A DNA stretch of 64,000 nucleotides from Fibrobacter sp. UWB16 (GCF_900215325.1 NZ_OCMS01000002.1:744001-808000); one strand, 5' to 3'; counted from the stretch's first letter, positions 1 through 9,924 are shown. Numbers and translations: made by a program. The notes: generated from the sequence alone by a model not told the origin.

Positions 1-93
1 AGCAATCGATAAAACTGCTGAAAAACTAACTTACAAAAATGTAAGAAATTGAAGATTTTTACTCCTTTTTCACTTTTTGGGAGCACCCTTTAC

Positions 94-101
94 TATCTTT
101 A
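94..101 (+). promoter_or_regulatory. gdhA promoter -7 element
   Basis: TATCTTTA matches the TAnnTTT(A/G) element seen before many genes here. It lies about 47 nt before the gdhA start, and a good ribosome binding site (CGGAGAT, 136-142) follows in the leader. Assignment is by pattern only. Confidence 0.4.
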
Positions 102-145
102 CAACCGTTAAAACATTAACAATCTAATTCTCAACGGAGATATAA

Positions 146-1498
<1,353 letters not shown>

Positions 1499-1511
1499 TT
1501 GACGCGAAAGC

Positions 1512-1551
1512 GTCATCCTGAGCGACCGTAGGTCGTGAAGGATCCAGTTAC
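1512..1551 (+). repeat. short structured intergenic repeat (GTCATCCTGA...GATCCAGTTA)
   Basis: Copy of the dispersed family found throughout the window. ATCCT pairs with AGGAT around an inner hairpin GACC-gta-GGTC. It sits between the gdhA stop and its terminator, so it is probably transcribed in the 3' UTR. Confidence 0.8.
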
Positions 1552-1593
1552 ATTTCCAATGGCTAAAAGCCATATGCGAAAAGCATTAAAAAA

Positions 1594-1623
1594 GTCTCCG
1601 GTCAAAAGCCGGAGGCTTTTTTT
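1594..1623 (+). terminator. Rho-independent terminator of gdhA
   Basis: CTCCGG / CCGGAG stem (1596-1601 with 1609-1614) followed by a run of seven T. Confidence 0.85.
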
Positions 1624-2106
1624 GTTGCCTTAAATATTTACGGGTGTTTACATTACAGAAAACTGATATTTTACATACGGAAGTTGGGGTGGGGCGAAAC
1701 TTCGTAAATTTTTGGACGAAATTTTTTGAGAAAATGGTGGCTGAGGAGGCTGCTTTTTTGATTTTTTCGGAACAATTTGGACCGTTTTGCAATATGAAGA
1801 AGTGTGATATTTCTCACAAATCCTTGTATTTATTGGTGTTAAGAAATAGTTGAGATTAATTTGTTTGAATGTTAAAATTTATTTTATATTAAATGGACTT
1901 TTTTAGTATTTTAAGCCTATATTCAATTATAGAGAATGTGGATACTTGCAAATTTTGACCTGTAGGTATCCATGCCAATTAACACAATTAATATTCCAAG
2001 TTGGAATACTAGAAGTTGGAGTAAATATATCATTACAAAATTCTTTCGGGGTGTTCTATTTTGAAATATTCTGCTTATTTTAGGTGTAAAATAGGATTGG
2101 GTTGAC
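1624..2106. other. AT-rich intergenic region without supported gene
   Basis: About 480 bp of AT-rich sequence between gdhA and the GGDEF/EAL gene. Open frames of about 60-69 codons exist on both strands but lack ribosome binding sites and recognisable protein character. The last 60 bp presumably holds the promoter for the downstream gene. No other structure was seen. Confidence 0.6.
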
Positions 2107-4110
2107 ATGAGACTTTTCGATGAACATGTAGTCTTGCGCTTTGCGCTATTGTTAGCGTGTTTTCTGTTTGCAGAATCTATACCGGATATTCTGAATTTTA
2201 CGGAGCACGTCTATAATTTTATACCATATTTTTTGGCGATAGTTTTTTTGGCGTATGTCGCCCTATTCTATAAATTCCCGATGGACGGTCGGAAAATTCG
2301 CAATGATGTGGAAATCCCTGAACCGAAGGTGGTTGAGCCGATTCGTGATCTCCGTAAGGATCTTTTAGAAAAAGATGAAATGTTCCAGATGATGATTGAT
2401 GTTTCGTCGGATGGTTTCTGGACGTTTGATGTCGCATCAGGGAAGGTTTATTGGTCGAATCGGATTGCCAAGTTGCTTGATGCCGAAAGCGCAAACCTTG
2501 AAGATTCTTTTGAACCCTTGAAAAAGCGTGTTATCGAAAGTGATTGGAATGCTTTCCGTGAACAGCTCAATTCCGCTTTACAGACCTCTGGTACATTCTC
2601 TTGCTCTTTGACTTTACTTGATGCTTCCAAGAAAAACGCAAAACTTGTGATTAGCGGTCGCGTTCAGAGCAATAATCTGGGTCGCCCGATTCGCGTGATT
2701 GGTTCCTTGACAGAAGCTCTTGACCGCAAGTCTGTTGAACGCGAACATTACAACTATGTTTATCAAGATGCGCTCACGGGCATTTATAACCGCAAGTACT
2801 TCCTCGAAAAATTGAAAAATGATGTGGATATTGCGGCAAAGCGTCCTGGCTATGTTTTTGCAGTTGCGCTTTTGGATGTCGATAGCTTTGGTGCTATCAA
2901 TGCTTCTTATTCCATTAACATCGGTGATAATGTTCTCCGTACGATTGCAGACCGTTTAAAATCTGTTGCCCGTCCGGATGACTGCGTGGCTCGTATTGGA
3001 CCTGATGTGTTCGCTGTTATCTTGCATAACATCCAGAGCCGTGACCCGAATGACGATTTGATTCCGCTTGTCCGTAACATCCATAACAAGGTTAAGTCTC
3101 CGATTGCGCTGGAAGGCAAGGACCTCTACATCAGCGTTTCGATGTCGATTGTCGTGAACCAGGATGTCGATTGCGTCGAAGATATTCTCGCCAATGCAAA
3201 TGCTAGCCTTCGCGATATGAAGAAGGGCATTAACCATGGCGGTATCCAGTTCTTTAGCGGTGGCATTCGCGAAAAGGCGATGAAACTTTACAAGCTTGAA
3301 TTCGAAATCCGCCGTGCAATACAGGCGCAAGAATTCGTGCTGATGTACCAGCCGATTGTCGATATTCAGGCGGGCAACAAGATTGTGGGCTTTGAAGCTC
3401 TTGTGCGCTGGAACCAGTCGGAACGCGGCATTATTTCGCCGGCTGAATTTATCCCGATTGCCGAAGAAACGGGCCTTATTGTGCCGATGGGTGCGCTCAT
3501 TTTGCGCATGGCATGCAAGCAGACCAAGCAATGGGTGGACATGGGCTACAAGGATATCCAAGTGGCGGTGAACTTCTCTGCTAAGCAGTTTTCGATGGAT
3601 TCCATGGTTGACGATGTGCGCCGTGTGCTGGCCGAGACAAATTTGAATCCGCGTAACTTGAAACTTGAAATTACCGAATACACGGCTATGTGCGAAGCGG
3701 ACAAGACGATTGAAATCATGCGAGCGCTTTCGAATATGGGCATCCAGATTTCGATTGATGACTTTGGAACGGGTTACAGTTCACTTTCGTACTTGAAGCG
3801 TTACCCGGTGCATACGCTCAAGATGGACAAGTACTTTGTGGATCACGTGGCTGATAACGAAGAAGATGCTTCGTTTGCCCGCATGGTGATTGGCATTGCG
3901 AGGTCCTTGAACTTGGACCTCATCGCCGAAGGCGTTGAAACGAAGGAACAACTCGACTTCTTGTATCGCGAAGGTTGCCACTTGATTCAGGGCTTCTACT
4001 TTAGCAGGCCTCTCAATACGGATATGGCGCTAGAGTACATGAAGGAACATTATAACGTTCCGACGCAGGGCTCGACCTTTGAGACTGAACAGAACGTTGT
4101 TAAAGCTTAG
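2107..4110 (+). CDS. membrane PAS-GGDEF(degenerate)-EAL protein, probable c-di-GMP phosphodiesterase
   Basis: 667 residues. Two hydrophobic segments (about 8-28 and 36-56) anchor it in the inner membrane. A PAS-like region (about 90-205) is followed by a GGDEF domain starting at the DALTGIYNRK motif (221-230), and an EAL domain (about 395-645). The GGDEF signature is replaced by GPDVF (298-302), so diguanylate cyclase activity is unlikely. The EAL domain keeps EALVRW (E430), DDFGTGYSSL and the late EGVE motif, so it probably hydrolyses cyclic di-GMP, with the GGDEF domain possibly as a GTP sensor. Its stop overlaps that of the convergent TatD gene by a few bases. Confidence 0.9.
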   Translation: MRLFDEHVVLRFALLLACFLFAESIPDILNFTEHVYNFIPYFLAIVFLAYVALFYKFPMDGRKIRNDVEIPEPKVVEPIRDLRKDLLEKDEMFQMMIDVSSDGFWTFDVASGKVYWSNRIAKLLDAESANLEDSFEPLKKRVIESDWNAFREQLNSALQTSGTFSCSLTLLDASKKNAKLVISGRVQSNNLGRPIRVIGSLTEALDRKSVEREHYNYVYQDALTGIYNRKYFLEKLKNDVDIAAKRPGYVFAVALLDVDSFGAINASYSINIGDNVLRTIADRLKSVARPDDCVARIGPDVFAVILHNIQSRDPNDDLIPLVRNIHNKVKSPIALEGKDLYISVSMSIVVNQDVDCVEDILANANASLRDMKKGINHGGIQFFSGGIREKAMKLYKLEFEIRRAIQAQEFVLMYQPIVDIQAGNKIVGFEALVRWNQSERGIISPAEFIPIAEETGLIVPMGALILRMACKQTKQWVDMGYKDIQVAVNFSAKQFSMDSMVDDVRRVLAETNLNPRNLKLEITEYTAMCEADKTIEIMRALSNMGIQISIDDFGTGYSSLSYLKRYPVHTLKMDKYFVDHVADNEEDASFARMVIGIARSLNLDLIAEGVETKEQLDFLYREGCHLIQGFYFSRPLNTDMALEYMKEHYNVPTQGSTFETEQNVVKA

Positions 4111-4940
4111 ATTCCGTAGCATTTTTTCGTGTTTTCACGACAGTGATGGTAGAGTTCTTCTACCGTCACGTTTTTTATTTCGGCGAGTTTGTCGGCGATA
4201 AACGGGATGTAGCCGGAGTGGCAGGGCTTGCCGCGGAAGGGGACGGGCGCCATGTAAGGGGCGTCGGTCTCCAAAAGCATTTGGTTGAGCGGTACAAGCG
4301 CTGCTGCGTCTCGGACGTTTTGTGCGTTGTTGAACGTGACGATTCCCGTGAATCCGACGAAGATGTTTGCGTCTAGCTGAAGGAGCTGCTCGACGAATTC
4401 AGGCGTGCCCGTAAAGCAGTGTACATGAACGTTGCGGTCGTGCAAGTTTGCTGCGCGCAGGACGGCGAGGGCGTCGTCATCGGCTTCGCGGAGGTGGAGC
4501 ACGAGGGGCTTGCCGCTTTCGATGCCGAGCTGCAAATGGCGTTCGAAGAGCTTGACTTGTGCAGCCTTAGTCTCGGCTCCGTAATGGTAATCGAGGCCGA
4601 ATTCACCGCAGGCGACGCACTTGGGGTGCTTCAAAAATTCCATCATCCGGGCTTCGTCTTCGGTTGTTTCTGTTTCGACGTACTCGGGATGGATGCCGTA
4701 AGCGGAGTAGACGAAGGGATACTTTTCGCTGAGTTCGCGAGCGCGGTCGAAGTCTGCCGGGTCGCAGGCCACATGGATGAATGCTTCTGGCTGTGCAATC
4801 TTGGAGGCTGCCGCTTTTTCTTTGGCGGAGCTGCGTTCGGTCGTGAAGTTGGCGGACTGAAAGCGCTCTAGGAGTGCATCAAAAGATTCGCCCGCATGGC
4901 GCTCGTAAGAATCAATGTGACAATGAGTATCGATGAACAT
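4107..4940 (-). CDS. tatD: TatD family metal-dependent hydrolase (DNase)
   Basis: 277 residues, beginning MFIDTHCHID, the metal-binding N-terminal motif of TatD amidohydrolase-fold nucleases. Further metal or active-site motifs are the histidine in HLREADDD, HCFTGTP and ETDAPY near the C-terminus. The start was placed at 4940. The frame stays open 47 codons upstream, but that extension is encoded partly by a dispersed repeat and has no similarity to the family. Family members are 3'-5' exonucleases or deoxyribonucleases, but the cellular substrate here is unknown. The gene converges on the GGDEF/EAL gene with overlapping stop codons. Confidence 0.9.
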   Translation of the reverse strand: MFIDTHCHIDSYERHAGESFDALLERFQSANFTTERSSAKEKAAASKIAQPEAFIHVACDPADFDRARELSEKYPFVYSAYGIHPEYVETETTEDEARMMEFLKHPKCVACGEFGLDYHYGAETKAAQVKLFERHLQLGIESGKPLVLHLREADDDALAVLRAANLHDRNVHVHCFTGTPEFVEQLLQLDANIFVGFTGIVTFNNAQNVRDAAALVPLNQMLLETDAPYMAPVPFRGKPCHSGYIPFIADKLAEIKNVTVEELYHHCRENTKKCYGI

Positions 4941-4979
4941 TTGTTGAATTATGAACGTCATCCAGACGACTTTGAACAT

Positions 4980-5090
4980 GTCATCCTGACGACCGTAGGG
5001 AGGAAGACAACTCAGAAGGCGAGTGTTGCGACCATGCTTGCATGGGCATAACCGAGCCAAAGAGTTGGGGCGTAGCCCCATCTAGTTAAG
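4980..5090 (+). repeat. long modular intergenic repeat, copy A
   Basis: Starts GTCATCCTGAC and ends CATCTAGTTAAG, the same ends as the short repeats. The 89 bp from 5002 to 5090 are identical to 25184-25272. Internal hairpins include CCATGC-tt-GCATGG and TGGGGC-gta-GCCCCA. Confidence 0.85.
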
Positions 5091-5095
5091 TATTG

Positions 5096-5129
5096 TTACT
5101 GGATCCTTCACTTGCGTTCAGGATGACGA
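5096..5129 (-). repeat. short structured intergenic repeat, inverted copy
   Basis: Reverse complement reads GTCATCCTGA...AAGGATCCAGTAAC. It lies 5 bp from copy A in the opposite orientation, between the greB-like gene end and tatD. Confidence 0.8.
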
Positions 5130-5141
5130 AGTGAAGTGGCT

Positions 5142-5609
5142 TTAATAAGTTACTTCCAGAATCTCGTACGTAATCTTTCCGCGGGGGGCTTGGACTTCGA
5201 CGGTGTCGCCAGCTTTTTTGCCTTGCAAGGCTTCACCGATGGGGGATTTCATGCTGATGCGGCCCTGGAGCGGGTCGATTTCCTTGTCGCCGACGATGCT
5301 GTAGACCTTTTCGCGCTTAGTCTTCTTGTCGATCATCTTGACGGTGGCGCCAAAGCGGATGGAACCATCCTTGGTGGCGGCGTTTTCGACAATTTGAGCG
5401 CCATCCAAAATGCGGTCGAGTTCACGCAAGCGGCGGTCAATTTCGCGCACGCGCATACGCCCGTAAGTGTAGGCGGCGTTTTCGCTGCGGTCGCCTTCGG
5501 CAGCGGCGGCTTGCACCTGGTTGATCATTGCCGGGCGTTCGACGTATTTGAGATGTTCCCATTCTGCCTTGAATTTTTCAAAGCCTTCTTTCGAAATCAA
5601 GTGTTTCAT
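5142..5609 (-). CDS. greB: transcript cleavage factor, GreA/GreB family (GreB-like)
   Basis: 155 residues. An N-terminal coiled coil (about 1-75) carries GDRSENA at the tip, with the two acidic residues that activate RNA polymerase cleavage of backtracked RNA. The FKBP-like C-terminal domain (about 80-155) follows. The ERPAM...GDRSENA...REIDRRL pattern is closer to GreB than GreA, though the family call is safer than the subtype. The start has no Shine-Dalgarno sequence: the nearest upstream purine-rich run is on the wrong strand. A TAAATTTC element ends 5 nt before ATG, so a leaderless message is possible. Confidence 0.88.
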   Translation of the reverse strand: MKHLISKEGFEKFKAEWEHLKYVERPAMINQVQAAAAEGDRSENAAYTYGRMRVREIDRRLRELDRILDGAQIVENAATKDGSIRFGATVKMIDKKTKREKVYSIVGDKEIDPLQGRISMKSPIGEALQGKKAGDTVEVQAPRGKITYEILEVTY

Positions 5610-5614
5610 GGGAG

Positions 5615-5622
5615 GAAATTTA
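5615..5622 (-). promoter_or_regulatory. putative -7 element 5 nt before the greB-like start
   Basis: On the minus strand TAAATTTC (TAnnTTTN) is separated from ATG by five bases, CCTCC-type sequence that is not a ribosome binding site. The geometry predicts a transcript starting at or next to the start codon. Confidence 0.4.
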
Positions 5623-5653
5623 GAAATTTAACGGATTGATGGTTGATGGAATT

Positions 5654-5685
5654 GTCATTCTGAGCGTAGCGAAGAATCCAGTTAC
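5654..5685 (+). repeat. short structured intergenic repeat
   Basis: GTCATTCTGAGCG...GAAGAATCCAGTTAC. The outer stem is ATTCT/AGAAT instead of ATCCT/AGGAT, a compensatory change. It abuts the FISUMP remnant. Confidence 0.8.
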
Positions 5686-5700
5686 TTTTTTCATCCTCAA

Positions 5701-5841
5701 CTTGCCCTCTTTTGGAGTGCCTCGCAGCTCGATGACAAAGAAGCCTACATAATGAAGTTGAACTTCTGTGATAACAAGCGTGCGTACCTGGACGGCATTG
5801 GCAAGGATGAAGGGCTTTCAGTTCGTTGCCTGAAGGATTAG
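5701..5841 (+). pseudogene. C-terminal remnant of a FISUMP-domain gene
   Basis: In frame 5701-5841 the sequence encodes LALFWSA...YIMKLNF...GLSVRCLKD-stop. This matches the end of each domain in the downstream lipoprotein (FWSATE...SVRCLKD). No start codon or upstream domain remains; a short dispersed repeat lies immediately upstream. It is best read as the tail of a deleted FISUMP gene. Confidence 0.8.
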
Positions 5842-6018
5842 TGGTGAGGCGAATGCCGTGCAGGGCAGAACGAAGTCTGCCCACGGCTGCGATGAACAAT
5901 CAAAAGGACCAGCGAAAGTCGGTCCGATTTTTTTAAGTAAATTGTTATGTCGAGCAAGACTACTCTAATAGAATCAAATAAAGTATATTTGATAAAAAAA
6001 TTTATATAAGAGAGTCTT

Positions 6019-7812
6019 ATGTTGTTGATGAAATCTTGGTGTAGAATGATGTCCTTGCGTGTGGGCATGGCATCTGCGACTGTTTTTGGTTTGCTTTTGC
6101 TTGCGGCTTGTGGCGGCGACAGCGGTACTAGTGCTCCAAGTGACAATGGAACTTCTAGTTCTGAAGGAATTCAGAGTTCTTCTAGTAGCTCCAAAGTTGA
6201 ATCGTCGTCCAGTGTCATTCTGAGTGGTGATAGCCACGAAGAATCGAGTAGCAGTTCATCTGTTGAATTGAATTGTTCGGCGCTTTTAGAGGGGGCGACT
6301 GACTGGAATTGGAATGTCCCTAAAGAATGTCGCTTCAATTCTGGTATTGCCTATGATTCAATGACGGATCCCCGCGATGGTCAAATTTACAAGACTGTGA
6401 AAATCGGTGACCAAGTGTGGATGGCCGAAAACTTGAACTATGCCGATAGTGTCAAAACTCCGAGCCTGTTGAAACGCAGTTGGTGCTATAACAACAAGGC
6501 TGAAAATTGTGCAGTGGCTGGACGCCTTTACACCTGGTTAGCTGCGATTGACTCGCTGAAGCTCGCGACGGATGCCGCCAATCCGCAGGACTGCGGTTTG
6601 CTCAAAAGCTGTACTCTGCCTGATACCGTTCAAGGCATATGTCCGCCGGGCTGGCATTTGCCAACGGACACCGAATGGATCATTTTGTTTACCGAAGTGG
6701 GCGGAGAATCGACAGCTGGCAAGGCTCTCAAGTCGCAGACGGGTTGGAACGAAAGTGGCAATGGTTCGGATGCGTATGGATTCTCTGCGCTTCCTGCAGG
6801 CCTCAGGTATAGCGGTGGCGCCTTCGGCCTCGGCGGCTACTACGCCTACTTCTGGAGTGCAACTGAGACCTATAGCAACCCCCGCTACAGCTATCACGGC
6901 GACGCTGACGATATGTACTTGTTCAGCAGCTACGAGGAGACCGGTCTGTACCACCACGACAAGGGCAGCGCCATTTCAGTTCGTTGCCTGAAGGATGGAA
7001 TGTCTTCTAGTGGTGAAAAGGCAAAATCATCGTCTAGCAATAAGGACGAGGCGGTGTCATCTTCTAGTAATCAGAGTTCTTCATCGAACGAAGATAATGA
7101 AATTGATGGGGACAGGTGCTGGGATATGCCGAAGGAAGCTTATTTGAATCCTGAAATAGACTACGGTTCAATGACGGATTCCCGCGATGGTCAGATTTAC
7201 AAGACTGTGAAAATCGGTGATCAGGTATGGATGGCCGAAAATTTGAACTATGCCGATAGTGTCAAGACTCCGAGCTTGAAGGGGAAGAGCTGGTGCTACA
7301 AAAACAAAACTGAAAACTGTGCTGTGGCCGGTCGCCTTTATACTTGGGCGGCTGCGATAGACTCGGTGAAGTTCGCAACCGATGCCGACAACCCGCAGGA
7401 CTGCGGTTACGGCAAAACCTGTACGCTCCCGGCAAAGGTGCAGGGCATTTGTCCCGATGGTTGGCACTTGCCGACGAAAACAGAATGGGAAACCCTGTTT
7501 ATCGAAGTGGGTGGAAAATCAACTGCTGAAAAAAATCTTAAGTCGCAGAATGGTTGGGATATTAGCAACGGTACGGATGCGTTCGGCTTCTCTGCGATCC
7601 CTGCTGGTCTCGGGCGTACCTGGATTCCGGAGGGGTTTTATTTCTTCTATAAAGGCGACTACGCCTTCTTCTGGAGTGCCACTGAGTCCATTGAGTACAT
7701 TGGCAACATCCGGGCTTACAGCATGGAATTGGACTACAACTACGAAACTGAAAACTTGGACGGCTCCTACAAGGAGTTCGCTTACTCAGTTCGTTGTCTG
7801 AAGGACTTGTAG
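6019..7812 (+). CDS. lipoprotein with two FISUMP domains
   Basis: 597 residues. The N-terminus has a signal peptide with lipobox LLAAC, so it is a predicted lipoprotein. Poly-Ser tracts follow the cysteine and separate two domains of about 210 residues (about 110-325 and 380-597). Each has DGQIYKTVKIGDQVWMAENL, GRLYTW, CP.GWHLPT..EW, FWSATE and the ending SVRCLKD. This is the Fibrobacter succinogenes major paralogous domain, a secreted module of unknown function. Domain starts at about 6358 and 7168 are nearly identical at DNA level over about 108 bp, pointing to recent duplication or gene conversion. AAGAGAG precedes the start. In-frame ATGs at 6028 and 6046-6051 are alternatives. Confidence 0.88.
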   Translation: MLLMKSWCRMMSLRVGMASATVFGLLLLAACGGDSGTSAPSDNGTSSSEGIQSSSSSSKVESSSSVILSGDSHEESSSSSSVELNCSALLEGATDWNWNVPKECRFNSGIAYDSMTDPRDGQIYKTVKIGDQVWMAENLNYADSVKTPSLLKRSWCYNNKAENCAVAGRLYTWLAAIDSLKLATDAANPQDCGLLKSCTLPDTVQGICPPGWHLPTDTEWIILFTEVGGESTAGKALKSQTGWNESGNGSDAYGFSALPAGLRYSGGAFGLGGYYAYFWSATETYSNPRYSYHGDADDMYLFSSYEETGLYHHDKGSAISVRCLKDGMSSSGEKAKSSSSNKDEAVSSSSNQSSSSNEDNEIDGDRCWDMPKEAYLNPEIDYGSMTDSRDGQIYKTVKIGDQVWMAENLNYADSVKTPSLKGKSWCYKNKTENCAVAGRLYTWAAAIDSVKFATDADNPQDCGYGKTCTLPAKVQGICPDGWHLPTKTEWETLFIEVGGKSTAEKNLKSQNGWDISNGTDAFGFSAIPAGLGRTWIPEGFYFFYKGDYAFFWSATESIEYIGNIRAYSMELDYNYETENLDGSYKEFAYSVRCLKDL

Positions 7813-7881
7813 CCGGGGCGTTACGGGGCTGGCGATTGAAGCCCCGTTTGAGGGGGTGATGGAAGACTTGCCCTAAAAGGA

Positions 7882-7908
7882 GGTGCCCGCTCGGAGGCGG
7901 GCATGACA
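7882..7908 (-). repeat. short palindromic intergenic repeat (GTCATGCCCGC type)
   Basis: Reverse complement reads GTCATGCCCGC-ctccga-GCGGGCACCTCC, the second class of intergenic repeats in this window (compare 17587, 19503 and 22601). Confidence 0.6.
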
Positions 7909-7928
7909 ATAGGGCTAGGCTGCAATCA

Positions 7929-7948
7929 GGGGGAGGCTTCCCCCTTTT
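7929..7948 (+). terminator. probable terminator after the FISUMP lipoprotein
   Basis: GGGGGA-GGCT-TCCCCC stem followed by TTTT, about 120 bp after the stop codon and upstream of the next promoter element. Confidence 0.55.
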
Positions 7949-7968
7949 ATGGTCTTTGGTCTTTCCTC

Positions 7969-7976
7969 TATATTTA
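7969..7976 (+). promoter_or_regulatory. -7 element for the DUF2062-DUF1015 gene
   Basis: TATATTTA, about 31 nt before the ATG at 8008, which has AAGAGGTG as ribosome binding site. Confidence 0.4.
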
Positions 7977-8007
7977 CTATCTTTGGCTCGGTTATTTAAG
8001 AGGTGAT

Positions 8008-9834
8008 ATGGTTAAATTGAGAAGGAACGAATCGAAGTATAAGCGCTTAAGCCGTATTTATTACAATAGGATGTTTCCGAGGCGTCAGGATGCCATGCGT
8101 GTGGCGTGGTCTGTGGCGGCGGGCGTCTTTATTGGCATTTGGCCGACGATTGGTGTTGCCATTATTTTGACGGTTGCGTTTTGTGCCTTGTTCCGTCTTC
8201 CGAAGGTTCCGGGGATTGTCTCGTCGTTTGTGGCAAACCCGCTGACTCAGTTCGGCTTTTTCTACCCGACGGGTTATATGCTCGGGTGTAAGATTGTCCA
8301 TCCGGAGGCGATTAAGTTTGACTTTTTGGAAGAATTCCAGGGGCTTTCGTTCAAGAATTTCACGACGGTGATTGGGCATTTGTGGAATGATGCTGCAGAC
8401 CACCTGTTGGCGTTCATGATTGGCATTACAATTGTTGCGGCTATTGGCGGCATCATCTTCTTTTTTCTAGCTTATTTCATCGTAAGTTACAGGAAGAAAA
8501 AATGGATTGCGGCAAAGACGGGTTATATCCATAACCTGATTGCCGAAGACGAAGTTTTAATCAAAGAAGCACACAAAGGAAAGAAACCTATGATGCACAT
8601 CTATCCGTTCAAGGCTTTGCGTCCGGTGAACCCGGCTGAAGCTGAGACTATCTCTGCGCTCCCTTACGACGTGATGAATCGCGCCGAAGCCAAGGCTATG
8701 GCTGAGGGCCTTCCGCACTCCTACTTGCGCGTGACGCGTGCCGAACTCGAACTTCCGGATTCTGTCGACGCTTACGATCCGAAGGTTTATGCCCACGCTC
8801 GTGAAAATCTCGACAAGATGATCGAAGACGGCGTGATCGCTTTCGACCCGAAGCCGTGCCTCTACGTTTATCGCCAGACGATGAACGGTCGCGAACAGTA
8901 CGGTCTTGTGTGCTGCGTTCCGGCTGCCGACTACTTCAACGGCACCATCAAGAAGCACGAACTTACCCGCGCTGACAAGGAAGAAGACCGTTTGCGCCAT
9001 GTGCTCGCTACGAACGCCAATACGGGTCCGGTGTTCCTCACTTACCGCGACAACGGCCAGTTCGATATCTTCGGTGCCGTGACCAAGCGCAAGCCTGTTT
9101 ACGACTTCGTGAGCAAGGGCGACGGCTTTGGCCACACGGTTTGGGTCATCGACGATGATGCTGAAATCGAAGCTATCCGCAAGTCCTTCGAAGAAATTCC
9201 GGTAAGCTACATCGCTGACGGTCACCACCGCAGTGCTGCTGGTGCTCGCGCTGCCAGCTACCGCGCCGAACAGAATCCGAAGAACACGGGCAACGAAGAA
9301 TACAACCGTTACCTCGCTATTCTTTTCCCGAGCACCCAGCTCAAGATTTTGGACTACAACCGCGTGCTTAAGGACTTGAACGGCCGCACGCCGGAACAGC
9401 TCATGGAAGAAATGAAGCTTGTGTTCGACATCGAAGAATTGCCGAGCATGCAGAGCCCGGCTAAGCAGAATCAGGTGAACTTCTACATGGGCGGCAAGTG
9501 GTATGCTTGCACGTTCAAGGACAAGTTCCTCAAGAACTTGGGTCCGGTCGACAGCCTCGACGTGGCTCTCCTCCAGAAGCTTATCTTGAAGCCGCTCTTC
9601 GACATTGACGATCCGCGTACTTCCAAGCGCATCGACTTTGTCGGTGGCATCCGTGGTCTTGGCGAACTTGTGAAGCGCGTCGATAGCGGTGAATGCGCTT
9701 GCGCCTTTGCAATGTATCCGACCACGCTTGATCAGCTCATGAGCATTGCCGACGCTGGCGAAATCATGCCGCCGAAGAGCACTTGGTTTGAACCGAAGCT
9801 CCGCGACGGTCTCTTGGTCCACACGCTCGACTAA
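8008..9834 (+). CDS. DUF2062-DUF1015 fusion protein
   Basis: 608 residues in one open frame. Residues about 1-190 form a DUF2062-type membrane domain with hydrophobic segments and motifs GVFIGIWPTIG and FVANPLTQ. From residue 195 (MMHIYPFKALRPVNP) the protein matches DUF1015, a cytoplasmic family of unknown function, with YIADGHHRSAA near the middle. The start at 8008 was chosen for AAGAGGTGAT just upstream; the frame is open 35 codons further back without support. At 8590 an internal ATGATG is preceded by AAAGGAAAG, so DUF1015 might also be translated separately. Codon bias rises sharply at that point, which fits two expression levels. Neither function is known. Confidence 0.8.
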   Translation: MVKLRRNESKYKRLSRIYYNRMFPRRQDAMRVAWSVAAGVFIGIWPTIGVAIILTVAFCALFRLPKVPGIVSSFVANPLTQFGFFYPTGYMLGCKIVHPEAIKFDFLEEFQGLSFKNFTTVIGHLWNDAADHLLAFMIGITIVAAIGGIIFFFLAYFIVSYRKKKWIAAKTGYIHNLIAEDEVLIKEAHKGKKPMMHIYPFKALRPVNPAEAETISALPYDVMNRAEAKAMAEGLPHSYLRVTRAELELPDSVDAYDPKVYAHARENLDKMIEDGVIAFDPKPCLYVYRQTMNGREQYGLVCCVPAADYFNGTIKKHELTRADKEEDRLRHVLATNANTGPVFLTYRDNGQFDIFGAVTKRKPVYDFVSKGDGFGHTVWVIDDDAEIEAIRKSFEEIPVSYIADGHHRSAAGARAASYRAEQNPKNTGNEEYNRYLAILFPSTQLKILDYNRVLKDLNGRTPEQLMEEMKLVFDIEELPSMQSPAKQNQVNFYMGGKWYACTFKDKFLKNLGPVDSLDVALLQKLILKPLFDIDDPRTSKRIDFVGGIRGLGELVKRVDSGECACAFAMYPTTLDQLMSIADAGEIMPPKSTWFEPKLRDGLLVHTLD

Positions 9835-9845
9835 TTGTTTGTAGG

Positions 9846-9875
9846 CCGCGCGAACCTCTCGTACGAGAGGCGCGG
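9846..9875. other. perfect nested hairpin after the DUF1015 region
   Basis: CCTCTCGTACGAGAGG (9855-9870) is a perfect palindrome inside an outer CCGCG/CGCGG stem. It has no T-run and precedes the actual terminator at 9899. Confidence 0.6.
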
Positions 9876-9898
9876 ACTTCTATAGTGAAAATTGCAGA

Positions 9899-9924
9899 AC
9901 GCACCCGGCCAGGGTGCGTTTTTG
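9899..9924 (+). terminator. Rho-independent terminator
   Basis: ACGCACCC-ggcca-GGGTGCGT stem followed by TTTTTGC. Ends the DUF2062-DUF1015 transcript. The 200 bp up to 10125 contain no supported gene; an 87-codon open frame there lacks a start signal. Confidence 0.85.

Noticed and set aside
1644-1853. 69-codon plus-strand frame after gdhA
   Set aside because: No ribosome binding site, and it begins right after the terminator; composition is low-complexity A/T.
4941-5081. N-terminal extension of the TatD gene
   Set aside because: Upstream codons lie in a dispersed repeat and do not match the family; MFIDTHCHID is the natural start.
5640-5899. 97-codon minus-strand frame over the FISUMP remnant
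   Set aside because: The plus strand encodes the recognisable remnant; the minus frame has no motif.
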